DNA of 64,000 nt from Halovenus marina (GTDB lineage: Archaea > Halobacteriota > Halobacteria > Halobacteriales > Haloarculaceae), in the NCBI RefSeq assembly GCF_051414115.1, contig NZ_JBLKNZ010000001.1:1550001-1614000 (forward strand), given 5' to 3'. Every line of letters starts with the position of its first letter. Position 1 is the stretch's first letter. The notes under the pieces were generated by a model. The model searched no databases and was not told where the DNA came from. It was given only the letters and a program-made list of their open reading frames with translations. Below, in pieces: positions 25,187 to 34,917 of this stretch. Both the position numbers and the translations under genes were made by a program.

Positions 25187-25960
25187 ATGCACGCCGACGA
25201 GGAAGCGGGTGACTCCGCGCCGGACATCTCGGTTGCTGTCGTCGCCAGCGAGACGCCCGGAAACGTCGGAACCATCGCCCGTGCCATGAAGAACTTCGGT
25301 CTCTCGGACCTGTTGCTCGTCGACCCGCCGCCACTCGACCCCGACGGGGAGGCATACGGACTCGCCGGACACGCCCGCGAAGACGTGCTGCCGAACGCGA
25401 CCGAGATCAGCTTCGAGGAACTGGCACGGGAGTACCACACGATTGCCTGTACGGCGACGACGAACGAGGACGCCACAGAGCACGTGCGCTATCCGGCCGC
25501 CGAACCGGCCGACCTCGTTGAGGAACTCCGGGGCGTCGACTCGCAGGTCGCGCTCGTGTTCGGTCGCGAGTCGGTCGGTCTCTCGAACGAGGAACTCGCC
25601 GAACTCGACCGGATCTGTTCGATTCCCGCGAGCGCGTCCTATCCCGTGTTGAATCTCGGACAGGCCGCGACTATCACGCTGTACGAACTTCGGAGTCTCA
25701 CGGTGACAGACACGCAACACCCGGAGACGATCCATCGTCGCGCCGACGAGGCCGAAATCGAGCGCCTTCACGACCAGTTCGGGACGTTCATCGAAGCCGT
25801 CGGACACCCCGAGCACAAACAGGAGAAAACCCGTCTGCTCTTTCGCCGCCTTCTCGGGCGGGCGGACCCAACACCCCGCGAAGTCCGGACGCTCGTCGGG
25901 TTGTTTCGACGCGGGAGCGAACGTATCGCGGACGAGACGGGAGATAGCTCGACAGACTGA
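25187..25960 (+). CDS. trmJ: tRNA 2'-O-methyltransferase TrmJ-like (SPOUT)
   Basis: A 257-aa SPOUT methyltransferase, trefoil-knotted. It opens with VAVVASETPGNVGTIARAMKN and has the knot motifs LVFGRESVGLSNEEL and PVLNLGQAATITLYEL, typical of TrmJ, which methylates the 2'-OH of tRNA position 32. A helical C-terminal domain (about 165-257) is TrmJ-like as well. The start at 25187 follows a TTTATATCA box about 30 nt upstream. It is divergent from folP and followed by a UspA gene. Confidence 0.85.
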   Translation: MHADEEAGDSAPDISVAVVASETPGNVGTIARAMKNFGLSDLLLVDPPPLDPDGEAYGLAGHAREDVLPNATEISFEELAREYHTIACTATTNEDATEHVRYPAAEPADLVEELRGVDSQVALVFGRESVGLSNEELAELDRICSIPASASYPVLNLGQAATITLYELRSLTVTDTQHPETIHRRADEAEIERLHDQFGTFIEAVGHPEHKQEKTRLLFRRLLGRADPTPREVRTLVGLFRRGSERIADETGDSSTD

Positions 25961-26038
25961 GCAGCGAGAGTCGACTGAAGCCAACCGTATTTCGTTCTAT
26001 GTGACAAGCTATTAGTGAACGTTTCACGAACGGAGACC

Positions 26039-26497
26039 ATGGAACGACCACTTGTCGTTACCGACCCGGGTGATCGGTCTGCCGAGATGATCAGCGAGGC
26101 CGGTGAACTCGCGGAAGCCGCAGACGTGCCGCTAACGGTACTGACAGTCGTCTCGGACGAGGAATACTCCGGCGACGCTGACGTCCTCAAGACGATAAGC
26201 GACATCGAAGGCGCGAACTACGAGATGAGCGCCGCCGAGTACGCCAAGGAAGTCGCCGAGAGCGCCATCTCGGACATTCTCTCGAAGTACGACATCGAAA
26301 CGGAAGCGGTCGGGCGGGCGGTCGGTGACGACGATGACCGCGCTTCTGAGGTTCTCAAGACGGCCGAACGACACGACAACGACTACATCTTCCTCCTTGG
26401 CCGACGCCGCAGTCCGGCCGGAAAGGCCGTCTTCGGCGACACTGCTCAGAAGGTGATCCTCAACTTCGACCAGTACGTCGTCACGCTGACTGAGTGA
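26039..26497 (+). CDS. Universal stress protein (UspA family)
   Basis: A 152-aa single UspA domain. The first strand is RPLVVTDPGDRSAEM, a long helix follows, and the ATP-type loop appears as LLGRRRSPAGKAVFGDTAQKVI near the end, close to the family's GxxGxxxx(G)S pattern. Its role is stress-linked nucleotide binding with no set reaction. I prefer the ATG at 26039 since the domain begins at once; eight more codons are open upstream. Confidence 0.85.
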   Translation: MERPLVVTDPGDRSAEMISEAGELAEAADVPLTVLTVVSDEEYSGDADVLKTISDIEGANYEMSAAEYAKEVAESAISDILSKYDIETEAVGRAVGDDDDRASEVLKTAERHDNDYIFLLGRRRSPAGKAVFGDTAQKVILNFDQYVVTLTE

Positions 26498-26538
26498 CCT
26501 GCTGGAAACGCCCAAACAGGTCCCAGTCACCGGCGTAG

Positions 26539-28410
26539 TCAGTTCGCTCGCTTCTGAATCTCCTCGCGGAGCACGTCGCTCACGAGGTCACCGTCTGCCT
26601 TCCCCCGGAGTGCACCCATGCACTCGCCCATCAGCGCCGAGAACGCGCCCATCCCCTCGGCTTCGACCTGGTCTGCGTTGCGCTCGATGACGTCTCTGAC
26701 TGCCTCCTCGACTTCCGACCGGTCGACGCCGCCCAGATCCTCCTGTTCGATGGCCGCAGACGCCGAAAGCGACGGATTCTCTGCGAGGGCGCTGAGCAAG
26801 TCGGGAAGCCCTTCCCGGGGAACCTCACCGCTCTCGACCGCCAGCAAGGCGTCCGCGAGGTGGTCGTCGGTGAGATTCTCGACCGGAACGCCGTCGCGCC
26901 GGAGTTCGGTCAGCGTCGATTCGAGCGCCCCCGCCGCGAGCGTCGGGTCGACCCCCTCGGCGACGAGACGCTCGAACAGCGGCATGTGCTCGCCGTAGGC
27001 TACCTGTTCGGCGAGTCCGACGTCCAGACCGTGGGCGTCCTGATAGCGCTCGACCTTCTCGGTCAGCAGTTCCGGCGGTTCCACCGCGGCGGGGTCCGGT
27101 TCGACCGGCGGGACGTCGGTCTCGGGGTACATGCGTGCGGCCCCCGGGAGCGGACGGAGGTACCGCGTGGTGCCGTCCTCGTTCGCGTCTCGCGTCTCTT
27201 CAGAGACGCCCTCGACGGCCGTTCGCGCCCGCTCGACGACTGCGTCGATGGCGAGTTCCGCCGTCTCCGGGTCGTCGGCGACGAGTGCGACCGCATCCTC
27301 CGGGCCAGCGTCGACCGCATCCCGGAGGCGGTCGACTTCCGCCTCGGTGATCCCGTAGGCGGGCAGTTCGTCAGTATGGAAGATACCGCCAGCGCCGTGG
27401 CGCTTCGCGTGGTCTGCGAACTCGGTGCCGAGCCGTCGGTCTGGCAGAATCTCCCGGCCGACGAGTCCGTCGAAGCCGCCGAGACGGACGGCGCGAACGG
27501 ATCCCCCGTCATCGAGCGCACCCCTGATGACGCCGCTGTCAGTCTCGGCAAAGAGGTCCGAAACGTCCTGTGGGTCACCAACGGCGGCGTCCCGTTCGGT
27601 CAACGTCTCGGCGATATCGAGCAGTTCGACCTGTCGTCGGACCTCGTTGCGGACGATGTCGTCGATATCGTCGAGGCTCTGGACGCCTTTGATCTCGACG
27701 CGAGCGCCCTCTGCGATGGAGACATTCACGTCCTGGCGGATGGTGCCGAGGCCGCGCTTGACCTTGCCAGTCGAGCGCAACAGCATCCCGATTCGCTCGG
27801 CGGCCTCACGGGCCTGTTCGGGCGTGCGGATGTCGGGGCGCGTCCCAATCTCCACGAGTGGAATCCCGAGTCGGTCGAGGCTGTACCGAACCCCCTCAGC
27901 GGTTTCCTCGACGCGCTGTGCGCTTTCCTCTTCGAGCATCAGGTCCTCGACGCCGACTGCACCTTCCTCGGTCTCGATAACACCGTCGCCAGCGACGAGC
28001 ATCGTCCGCTGAAAGCCCGTCGTGTTCGAGCCGTCGACGACGATTTTTCGCATGACGTGGGCCTGGTCGACGGGGTCCATATCCAGCAGGGCAGCGATTT
28101 CGAGCGTCGTTTCGAGCGCCTCGCTATCGACCCGGGCCGGTGGTTCGTCGTCCTCCTCGACGAGACAGGTGGTATCGTAAGCGAGATACTCGAACTCCCG
28201 GTCGACGCGGCTCTCTTCGAGCGCGGCCTCGTCGAGTTCGCCCAGTTCGCTTTTCGTGGGATGCAGATAGCGGGTAAATCGGCGGGTCGACTCCTCGGGT
28301 TCCCGGAGTTCGGTCGGACAGGCACAGAACAGCTTCGTCGCCGTGTCCAGTTGCTGATGGATCTCGAGGCCCGCAACCAGCCCCAGATCCTCGTAATCAA
28401 ACTCACTCAT
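26539..28410 (-). CDS. gatE: Glu-tRNA(Gln) amidotransferase subunit E
   Basis: A 623-aa archaeal GatE. Together with GatD it converts Glu-tRNA(Gln) to Gln-tRNA(Gln). It opens with LVAGLEIHQQLDTATKLFC (the cradle domain), contains the AspRS-like insert typical of GatE, and ends in a helical YqeY-like tail (LMGECMGALRGKADGDLVSD). The length is normal. The start at 28410 (MSEFDYEDLGL) is six codons inside the longest frame and matches the family start. gatD is not in the window. Confidence 0.93.
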   Translation of the reverse strand: MSEFDYEDLGLVAGLEIHQQLDTATKLFCACPTELREPEESTRRFTRYLHPTKSELGELDEAALEESRVDREFEYLAYDTTCLVEEDDEPPARVDSEALETTLEIAALLDMDPVDQAHVMRKIVVDGSNTTGFQRTMLVAGDGVIETEEGAVGVEDLMLEEESAQRVEETAEGVRYSLDRLGIPLVEIGTRPDIRTPEQAREAAERIGMLLRSTGKVKRGLGTIRQDVNVSIAEGARVEIKGVQSLDDIDDIVRNEVRRQVELLDIAETLTERDAAVGDPQDVSDLFAETDSGVIRGALDDGGSVRAVRLGGFDGLVGREILPDRRLGTEFADHAKRHGAGGIFHTDELPAYGITEAEVDRLRDAVDAGPEDAVALVADDPETAELAIDAVVERARTAVEGVSEETRDANEDGTTRYLRPLPGAARMYPETDVPPVEPDPAAVEPPELLTEKVERYQDAHGLDVGLAEQVAYGEHMPLFERLVAEGVDPTLAAGALESTLTELRRDGVPVENLTDDHLADALLAVESGEVPREGLPDLLSALAENPSLSASAAIEQEDLGGVDRSEVEEAVRDVIERNADQVEAEGMGAFSALMGECMGALRGKADGDLVSDVLREEIQKRAN

Positions 28411-28695
28411 TACCCCTATCTGTGACACCGAGGGGCAAAAAACGCACTATCGAAGACACGTATCGCACACACCACCGTGGAACGCGATTGGGCCACCACG
28501 GTTAAGAAGGACGACAAGACAGAGAACTGACTAGTGTTGTCTGATAGCAGCTAGAATTTCGGGATCAGGTACGCTCCATCTCAGATTGTGACTGGATGTC
28601 ACACGTTACGAAAAATAACCAAACTACAAGAACATATAATCAGCTAGTAATAGACAGGTATTTTTAAGTACCATACCCGCACACATTCTTCTGTC
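28411..28695. promoter_or_regulatory. Divergent intergenic region with clear TATA box
   Basis: 285 bp without a gene between gatE and the four-helix membrane protein. TTTTTAA at 28661-28667 lies 29-35 nt before the ATG at 28696 and is a good leaderless promoter for it. The middle of the region is AT-rich and has no hairpin or RNA gene that I can support. Confidence 0.5.
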
Positions 28696-29214
28696 ATGTC
28701 TGCACAACAGCCAGGTGGACAACCTCAAGGAGGCGTACCGCAACGAACAGGTGGATCGGGCAACTATCAGGAGTACGCGAAGTTCGGGCTTGTCCTCTAT
28801 CTCGCACTAGCACTGGGTACGTTCATCACGAACGCACTCATCCAGTTCCTCGGCGACGACCAGAATGCAGCGTTCTTCAACAGTCAGGGCGGAGAGGAGT
28901 TGTACTTTGCTGCACAGTCGATGATGAATACGCTCATGGCCTTCGCACTGATACTTGCACTCGTCGTCGCTGTCTACTACTATCTGCACGAGCCAAGCGA
29001 CCCATCACACATCGCTTCGGCGGTCGCGGCGGCAGCCGGATCTATCGTCGCGTTCATCATCGGACTTCTGCTCGTCATGATCTTCGAGCCGAGTCAGGTG
29101 GCGAGAAGCGTCGATCTCGGTGCCGAAATTATTGGGATGATCGCCGCTGTGATCGGTATTGCGGCCACGGCTGCTCTCACTGCGTACGGCCTCGACAACT
29201 ACGAGCAGTACTGA
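28696..29214 (+). CDS. Four-helix membrane protein, hypothetical
   Basis: A 172-aa protein with a Gly/Gln/Pro-rich N-terminal tail (residues 2-25) and four membrane helices (about 30-50, 74-98, 110-134 and 145-165). No catalytic motif is seen and the family is not known to me. A strong TATA box stands directly upstream. Confidence 0.65.
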   Translation: MSAQQPGGQPQGGVPQRTGGSGNYQEYAKFGLVLYLALALGTFITNALIQFLGDDQNAAFFNSQGGEELYFAAQSMMNTLMAFALILALVVAVYYYLHEPSDPSHIASAVAAAAGSIVAFIIGLLLVMIFEPSQVARSVDLGAEIIGMIAAVIGIAATAALTAYGLDNYEQY

Positions 29215-29332
29215 ACACCGCCGACTTTCCGTTACATCTTCTCGACACATCAAACGCAAAACCAATCAAACGAGAAACCTGAATATGTCCGAAGTCACTG
29301 GATTTATTCGTCTGTAACCGATCGCTGTGTCC

Positions 29333-29809
29333 ATGGGAGTGGTGGAGCACTCCAGCGCGAGCGTCGAGTCGCGTCTCACGGAGCTAGAAACCGCATACAG
29401 TTCGTTCCCCGTCAATCAGACCACGGTATCGGTGGCGACAGAGCGCTACGAGCAGGCGCGCGCCGAACTCGATAATCTCGATATCTTCGGGAAGGTAACG
29501 AACGGCGAGTCCGACGTATTGCATCTCGAACGAGAGGGGAGTCCGTCACTGCCGAGTACCACGATTGCCGAGACGGACACGCTCGAATCGTCTCTCATCG
29601 AGACCATCGAAGAGCGAACGGGAATCACCGCACAGATCGACGACGTCGAACAGGCGACCATCGTCGGAATCAGAGACCAGGCGAACCCCGACCGGGATAC
29701 GGTGTATCGACTGGCCGTGCTGTTTGCCGCGTCCGTTCGAGACGATTCAGCCGATTCTGATGCCGTCTGGAAACCGACCGTCGAGGGAGCCGTTTCGGTT
29801 CGCGTCTAG
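29333..29809 (+). CDS. Nudix-like protein with a degenerate Nudix box
   Basis: A 158-aa protein. The segment ESSLIETIEERTGI followed by strands VEQATIVGIRD and VYRLAVLFAASV has the layout of a Nudix fold. The Nudix box (GX5EX7REUXEEXGU) is badly eroded, so hydrolase activity is unlikely or altered. A GTG lies two codons upstream of the chosen ATG. It ends 3 bp before the convergent G1P dehydrogenase. Confidence 0.5.
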   Translation: MGVVEHSSASVESRLTELETAYSSFPVNQTTVSVATERYEQARAELDNLDIFGKVTNGESDVLHLEREGSPSLPSTTIAETDTLESSLIETIEERTGITAQIDDVEQATIVGIRDQANPDRDTVYRLAVLFAASVRDDSADSDAVWKPTVEGAVSVRV

Positions 29810-29812
29810 CGC

Positions 29813-30886
29813 TCAGTAGTCCGATTCGTCCGAGAGAACGCCCGTGACGCGTGTCGCCTCGCGAGCGGCGTCTTCGTTGAGACCGTCCCCGAGAATCGTG
29901 TATCGGTCGCGGATCTCGTGCGCAGTCGTCAGTGCCTCGATAATCGTCTCCCCGTCGATTCCCAGTTCCTCGGCGGTGGTCGGTGCGCCGATGCTTTCGA
30001 GCGCGTGCTTGACGTCCCGCCAGCCGACGTCGCCGCTGTGGAGATACGCGGTGATGATCGACCCGACGCCGACCTGATGGCCGTGCAGCGCCGTCCCGGG
30101 CGCGAGTCGGTCGAGCTGGTGCGAGAAGAGATGTTCCGCGCCGCTTGCGGGCCGGGAAGAGCCGGCAATACTCATCGCCACGCCCGAGGAGACGAGCGCC
30201 TTGACGACGATCCAACTGGACTCTTCGAGCCCTTTCTTGATCGACGCGGAGTTCTCGACGAGCATCTCCGCAGTCATCTGCGAGAGCGCGCCTGCGTACT
30301 CCGAATAGGGGACGTTTTTCAGCCGGTTTGCGAGTCGCCAGTCCTGTACTGCCGTGTAATTCGAGATGATATCAGCACAGCCAGCGGTCGTGAGTCGCCA
30401 CGGCGCGTCTGCGAGAATCGTCGTATCAGCGACGACAGCAAGCGGCGGTGCGGCGGCCACGCTGTGTCGCGTCTTGCCATCGGGAACCGAGCCACGTCCG
30501 GAGACGATGCCGTCATGGCTCGCGGCCGTCGGAACGGAGACGAAGCCCAGATTACGGTCGGCCGCGGCCATCTTCGCGATATCGATTGCCTTGCCGCCGC
30601 CGACACCGACGAGATAGCCAGCGTCGATATCTCGTACTCGGTCGATGACGCGCTCGACGGCCTCGAAGGAAGCAGTCTCGACGACGACCACGTCCGGTTC
30701 GGGACCGATCTGCGACAACTGTTCGACGACTCGGTCGCCCGCGACCGCTCTCGGCGTCGGACTGGTCACGACGAGCGGCTGGCCGGACAGATGCAGATCA
30801 GCGACGGCCTCGCCGGTCCTGTCGAGCATCCCGTGGCCGACGAGGACGTTCCTCGGCAGCCGAATCCACGTCGACTTCTCGAACAT
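29813..30886 (-). CDS. egsA: sn-Glycerol-1-phosphate dehydrogenase
   Basis: A 357-aa NAD(P)-dependent enzyme that reduces DHAP to sn-glycerol-1-phosphate, the backbone of archaeal ether lipids. Motifs are VGVGGGKAIDIAKMAA (nucleotide loop), the segment PTAASHDGIVSG, and the metal-binding residues in SGAEHLFSHQLD and ALHGHQVG. Length is normal for the family. It acts in the cytoplasm ahead of prenyl transfer. No lipid gene is directly adjacent. Confidence 0.92.
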   Translation of the reverse strand: MFEKSTWIRLPRNVLVGHGMLDRTGEAVADLHLSGQPLVVTSPTPRAVAGDRVVEQLSQIGPEPDVVVVETASFEAVERVIDRVRDIDAGYLVGVGGGKAIDIAKMAAADRNLGFVSVPTAASHDGIVSGRGSVPDGKTRHSVAAAPPLAVVADTTILADAPWRLTTAGCADIISNYTAVQDWRLANRLKNVPYSEYAGALSQMTAEMLVENSASIKKGLEESSWIVVKALVSSGVAMSIAGSSRPASGAEHLFSHQLDRLAPGTALHGHQVGVGSIITAYLHSGDVGWRDVKHALESIGAPTTAEELGIDGETIIEALTTAHEIRDRYTILGDGLNEDAAREATRVTGVLSDESDY

Positions 30887-30966
30887 AGGGGTCTCTTTCG
30901 CTCCAACGCATTTAGTAACTGAGGTTCACGTGAGTCCACCGCTGAAGCGGTGGGTCGCTCACAGCG

Positions 30967-31935
30967 TCAGACCAGTCGGTCCAGCACTGCCCGAGTCTCG
31001 GCCACGTCCGGCCCGGGGTCGCGCTCGGGTTCGGCGGGGTCGTCGACTGCGTTCGCAATCGTTGTCTGGACATCGACCGGATCCCAGTTCAGATCGGCAA
31101 GTTTCGCCGTCGAGAGAATGTGTGGATTGGGATTGTACAGCGGGAAATCAGTCGGCTCCAGTCGGCCGAGTTCCCGCGCACCAGCGGTGACGAGTTCGAC
31201 GTCGGTGTCGAGCGCATCGGCAATCGACTCGAGGAGGTCCCCGAGGGTCAGTATCCGTCGATTGGCAACGTTGTATGCCTCTCCTGCGGTTCCTTCCTCG
31301 GCGACGGCTCGGATTCCGCGAACGACGTTTTCGACCGCGACGAGGTGATGGATGTTGGTTCCGTCGCCGGGAACGAGCACCCGGTCGTGGTCTCGAACAC
31401 GGTCGACCCAGTAGGCAAAGCGCCCGGTGTAGTCGTAGGGCCCGTACACAATCGGCGGACGCACACTCATCGCTTGGACGCTGTTCTCAGCGGCCTCGAA
31501 CACCGCACGGTCGCCCTCGGCCTTGCGCGCTCCGTAGGTCCGTTCGCTGTCGTCGACAGCCTCATCGTCCGAACAGGGTTCAAGTGGCGTTTCGTCCTCG
31601 CGTTTCGGGATCACGTCCGGCCCGTAGGCCGCGCCGGAGGAGATGAAGACGTACGCGTCGACAGCCTCGAACACTCGCGTGGCCATTCGCACCTCGCCCG
31701 GATAGTAGGCCACACAGTCGACCACCAGGTCTGGATCGACCGCATCGCGTGCCGCTTTGAGTGCAGCGCCACTCCGTCTGTCCCCCGCAATATGTCCGAC
31801 CGAGTCGTTATCCGCAAAGGGGTTCTCGTGCGTGCCGCGGTTGAACAGCGTCACTGCGTAGTCGTGGTCGAGCAACTCGGTGACGAGATGTCGGCCGATG
31901 AATCTGGTGCCGCCGATGACGAGCGCCTGCTCCAT
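30967..31935 (-). CDS. NAD-dependent epimerase/dehydratase (extended SDR)
   Basis: A 322-aa extended SDR. The Rossmann motif GGTRFIGRHL is at residues 8-17, DCVAYY marks the next segment, and the catalytic set is FISSGAAYGPD with TYGARKAEGD, where the Y-x3-K is YGARK. Relatives act on nucleotide sugars or related substrates; the target is not readable here. It lies 80 bp upstream of egsA on the same strand. Confidence 0.82.
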   Translation of the reverse strand: MEQALVIGGTRFIGRHLVTELLDHDYAVTLFNRGTHENPFADNDSVGHIAGDRRSGAALKAARDAVDPDLVVDCVAYYPGEVRMATRVFEAVDAYVFISSGAAYGPDVIPKREDETPLEPCSDDEAVDDSERTYGARKAEGDRAVFEAAENSVQAMSVRPPIVYGPYDYTGRFAYWVDRVRDHDRVLVPGDGTNIHHLVAVENVVRGIRAVAEEGTAGEAYNVANRRILTLGDLLESIADALDTDVELVTAGARELGRLEPTDFPLYNPNPHILSTAKLADLNWDPVDVQTTIANAVDDPAEPERDPGPDVAETRAVLDRLV

Positions 31936-32062
31936 AGGAGATTCTTCGACGGTTCAGACAAAAATGGGCGGGTTCGAGAAAGTCGCCCTGCCAGCAACGT
32001 CTGTCTGGAAGAGGCCTCGAAAAGACGTAGGAGTAAGAGCGATAGCGTTGAATCGCAAGCGC

Positions 32063-32221
32063 CTACCGAAGGTCGTCTGCTGTGACTGCTACCGTCGACT
32101 GGATCCAGGCTTGATGGTTCTCCCGGTCATAGATGACGAACTCTTCGTCACCGATGGTCAGTTCGGCGTATCGGTTCGTCTCGTCGTCGACGGCTTCGTT
32201 GTCAGTTGCACGCTTGCTCAT
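32063..32221 (-). CDS. Small 52-residue acidic haloarchaeal protein
   Basis: A short acidic protein with the core YAELTIGDEEFVIYDRENHQ and AWIQS, which looks like a small beta-sheet. I take the start at 32221 (MSKRATDNEAV); the upstream 26 codons are Cys- and Trp-rich and unlike haloarchaeal proteins. Small conserved proteins of this type are common in haloarchaea, without known role. Confidence 0.55.
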   Translation of the reverse strand: MSKRATDNEAVDDETNRYAELTIGDEEFVIYDRENHQAWIQSTVAVTADDLR

Positions 32222-32492
32222 TGGTGATGAGGCCGATGCCTCCATCCTCCATGTGAATAATGGGCATACAAGTACTAAAGTACACCGGGGTGTTTTCACT
32301 GCTGATAGCTGGAGTTCGGCAGTGAATAACTATATCATGGGCTAATATCACAAACGAAAACACTATACAGAACAGAGCGTTCAGAGAAAATACACATCAA
32401 ACAGAGAACAGCGGGGAGATTTATCCTCGCTGGTGTCACAGCGTGGCACTCGATGTGTCAAAGCGTATTAGCCCGCGGTGCTTCTCCCTGGT

Positions 32493-33482
32493 ATGGTCGA
32501 AGTACTGTTCCTATCGAGTCAGGAGACGGCCACGCTCGCAGAGCCAGCGGCGTACGTCCCAGCAGTTCGCGACGGCTACAGACAGCGCGGTGAAGGTGCG
32601 CCAGCGGAGCCACGAACGAAACTCGACAGCGCGGACCCGCCGGGCTTTCTCACAGGCTATTTCGCTATCCTCCCGGACTCGAACGCGATGGGCGCGTACA
32701 CCTACACCGCCGGGTTCGGCAGTCGTGACGCACACTTCATGCTCCCGCTGTTCGAGTTCGAGAGCGGCGAACCGCTGGCGCTGTTCGATGGGGCTGCGAT
32801 GAACCCCTCCAAGACCGGCGCGGCAGGCGCAGTCGCCGTCGATGCGCTCGCCAGAGCGGATGCGACTGACCTCGCCATCATCGGAAGCGGGTCCCAGGCC
32901 CGCGGTCAGTTGCTCGCCACCGCGACAGTGCGACCGCTCGAACAGGTGTCCGTGTACTCCCGAACGCCGGAGAACCGTCGCGCCTTCGCCAGCGAAATGA
33001 ACGAGCGGCTCGACGCGACTGTCGAGGCAGTGCCGGACGCCAAGAGCGCACTCGATGGGGCCGACATCGTCATCACGGCGACAAAAGCGAGCGAACCTGT
33101 CTTCGACGGCGACGACCTCGAACCCGGAACGCACGTGACCGCGATGGGGCAGTACCATCCGGAGCGCCGGGAAGTCGACGCAACCACAGTTGCGCGAAGC
33201 ACGTACGTTCCGGACCTCCGGGCGCGGATCGAACGGGACGCTGGCGCGTACATTCTTGCCCGCAAAGAGGGCGCGATAGACGACGGACACGTTCACGCGG
33301 AACTGGGGGATGTCGTCTGCGGGACTGCGCCGGGCCGACAGTCAGCCGAGGAGATAACGCTGTTCGACAGCGGCGGGACGGCAATCGAGACGGTGGCAGC
33401 AGCGCGGATGCTCTACGACCGCGCGCGAGAGAACGATTCCGGCACGTGTCTCACGCTCTCACCGGCCAGCGACGCGTTTTAG
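32493..33482 (+). CDS. Ornithine cyclodeaminase / mu-crystallin family protein
   Basis: A 329-aa protein. The Rossmann segment LAIIGSGSQARGQLLAT (near residue 130) and VSVYSRTPENRRAFASEM follow the family, as do FDGAAMNPSKTGAAGAV and VTAMGQYHPERREVD. Members are ornithine cyclodeaminases, alanine dehydrogenases or related imine reductases; the exact substrate is unclear. The ATG at 32493 follows an alternative five codons upstream. Its last 4 bp overlap the convergent protease gene. Confidence 0.82.
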   Translation: MVEVLFLSSQETATLAEPAAYVPAVRDGYRQRGEGAPAEPRTKLDSADPPGFLTGYFAILPDSNAMGAYTYTAGFGSRDAHFMLPLFEFESGEPLALFDGAAMNPSKTGAAGAVAVDALARADATDLAIIGSGSQARGQLLATATVRPLEQVSVYSRTPENRRAFASEMNERLDATVEAVPDAKSALDGADIVITATKASEPVFDGDDLEPGTHVTAMGQYHPERREVDATTVARSTYVPDLRARIERDAGAYILARKEGAIDDGHVHAELGDVVCGTAPGRQSAEEITLFDSGGTAIETVAAARMLYDRARENDSGTCLTLSPASDAF

Positions 33483-34606
33483 AGTAGACCGCCGGAGAGA
33501 CCGACCGCCTCCGCCAGCGTAAGTCCGCTCGCGAGCGCACCGACGAGATAACCAGCGATTGCGCCGCCGTTGAGCAGCGGCAACCCCGCGTGAGCGCGCC
33601 CTTTCAGCACCATCCACAGGAGGATCACCAGCCCAGTGAGTGTGCCAGCGATGGCCGTCAGTGCCGGGAGCGGCGCGGTGACACCGAGTACCGTCAGCGC
33701 AGGCCCGCTCTCGACGAAAAAGGCCGCGCTCGCGACGAGAACGGTCGGGATCACGGCATCACCGAGTCCGATAAAGAGCGCGTCTCGCTCGCCCTGTAGC
33801 TGTGTTCGGGCCTCGTCGTCGAGCGCGTCCAGTATCTCCGCGTCTATCTCCGCGACTGTCTCCTCGTCTATCGCAGCAAGCGTCTCGTCGTCGAGCGCTT
33901 CGATCCCTTCCGGTCCGCGTTCGTTCAACTCCTCGGCCGAGGGAGTGTCTGGCGTCTCCGCATCGTCTGCATCGACCTCGGGCAAGGCGTTGTCCAGATA
34001 CGAATAGGAGAGCGAGAGTGGGACCACGAAGACGACGGGAACGCGCATCTCCATCACGCCGGAGGCGAGCGTGAGCATATGTTCGGTCCCGTAGACGCTG
34101 ATCGCGTCGTAGACGGCGAGTCCGGTGAGCAACACGAGCGCTGGAAAGAGACCGAAGTTGATCCCGAAAAGCCCCGCTGCGCCGATGCCCATCAAAATGC
34201 CGGTCGCGTCGATGACGTACCACTCGGGATAGAGCAGCAGTGCTGCCCCGATGAGAAGCGCGCCAGCAATCGCGAGTACGTCGACCGGACTGCCGCCAAT
34301 CGAGGGGGCGAGTGCGTCGGGTGCGATGACCGAGAGCACCCAGTAGGAGATGTACACGGCCGCAAAGAGGATGACGTACCGGAGCACCCCGGAGCCGCCG
34401 TATTTCATCGCCAGCAGCATCAGCGCAGTCGCCACGAGGATCGCACCGATGTAGAGGACGGTTATCGTCGGGTCGCTGGTATCCTCGACCTGCTGGAAGC
34501 CCTCTGCCTGGAAGGGTTCGACGAGCGCGATTGCCCCCAGTTGGACGAGCAGAAAGATGCCGACGATCCCGGCACAGGCGAGTACGACTCGGCGGCGATG
34601 GTCCAT
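33479..34606 (-). CDS. Presenilin-like A22 family aspartyl membrane protease
   Basis: A 375-aa protein with nine predicted membrane helices, as in presenilin and signal-peptide-peptidase homologues. The two catalytic Asp are in LAVYDAISVYG (near residue 165) and LFIGLGDAVIPT (near 275, GxGD). The motif that corresponds to PAL is GLPLLNGGAIAG near the C-terminus. A variable acidic loop (residues 205-265, with repeats of ALDDE and IDEETV types) sits between the two active helices. It should cut membrane helices; its substrates are unknown. Confidence 0.85.
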   Translation of the reverse strand: MDHRRRVVLACAGIVGIFLLVQLGAIALVEPFQAEGFQQVEDTSDPTITVLYIGAILVATALMLLAMKYGGSGVLRYVILFAAVYISYWVLSVIAPDALAPSIGGSPVDVLAIAGALLIGAALLLYPEWYVIDATGILMGIGAAGLFGINFGLFPALVLLTGLAVYDAISVYGTEHMLTLASGVMEMRVPVVFVVPLSLSYSYLDNALPEVDADDAETPDTPSAEELNERGPEGIEALDDETLAAIDEETVAEIDAEILDALDDEARTQLQGERDALFIGLGDAVIPTVLVASAAFFVESGPALTVLGVTAPLPALTAIAGTLTGLVILLWMVLKGRAHAGLPLLNGGAIAGYLVGALASGLTLAEAVGLSGGLL

Positions 34607-34689
34607 ACTGGGTCGTGTAGGGTGACGGATTTGAGGATTTCGACACCAGTTCCGGAGTGAGTACAGAGTAAGAGAGACCAGCGTTCGCG

Positions 34690-34917
34690 CTACTGGTCAC
34701 GAGCATACAGCGTCGTGCCGACGAGCGCGGCAACCCGGTCAGAATCGGGGGAGACAGCTATGTAGGGTCGGTCCACCGGGCCGAACACGTCGACGACGCG
34801 GCCGACCGCGGCAAGTTCCTCGTCGATGACAGCGGTCCCGATATCGGGGTGATCCTCGTCTGAGCGAACGATTGCGAGCCCCTGAGCAGCCTGTACGACG
34901 GACCCGACGCGTCTCAT
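34690..34917 (-). CDS. gar1: H/ACA ribonucleoprotein subunit Gar1
   Basis: A 75-aa protein that helps H/ACA RNPs turn over in rRNA pseudouridylation. It fits archaeal Gar1 in length and in GSVVQAAQGLAIVRS and AVGRVVDVFGPVDRPYIAV, the beta-barrel core that binds Cbf5. It overlaps the SRP19 stop by 4 bp (ATGA), and this pair is common in archaea. Confidence 0.88.
   Translation of the reverse strand: MRRVGSVVQAAQGLAIVRSDEDHPDIGTAVIDEELAAVGRVVDVFGPVDRPYIAVSPDSDRVAALVGTTLYARDQ

Noticed and set aside
26860..28425. 521-aa open frame antisense to gatE
   Set aside because: It mirrors the gatE reading frame in GC-rich DNA, has no domain and an unlikely residue mix; gatE itself is complete.
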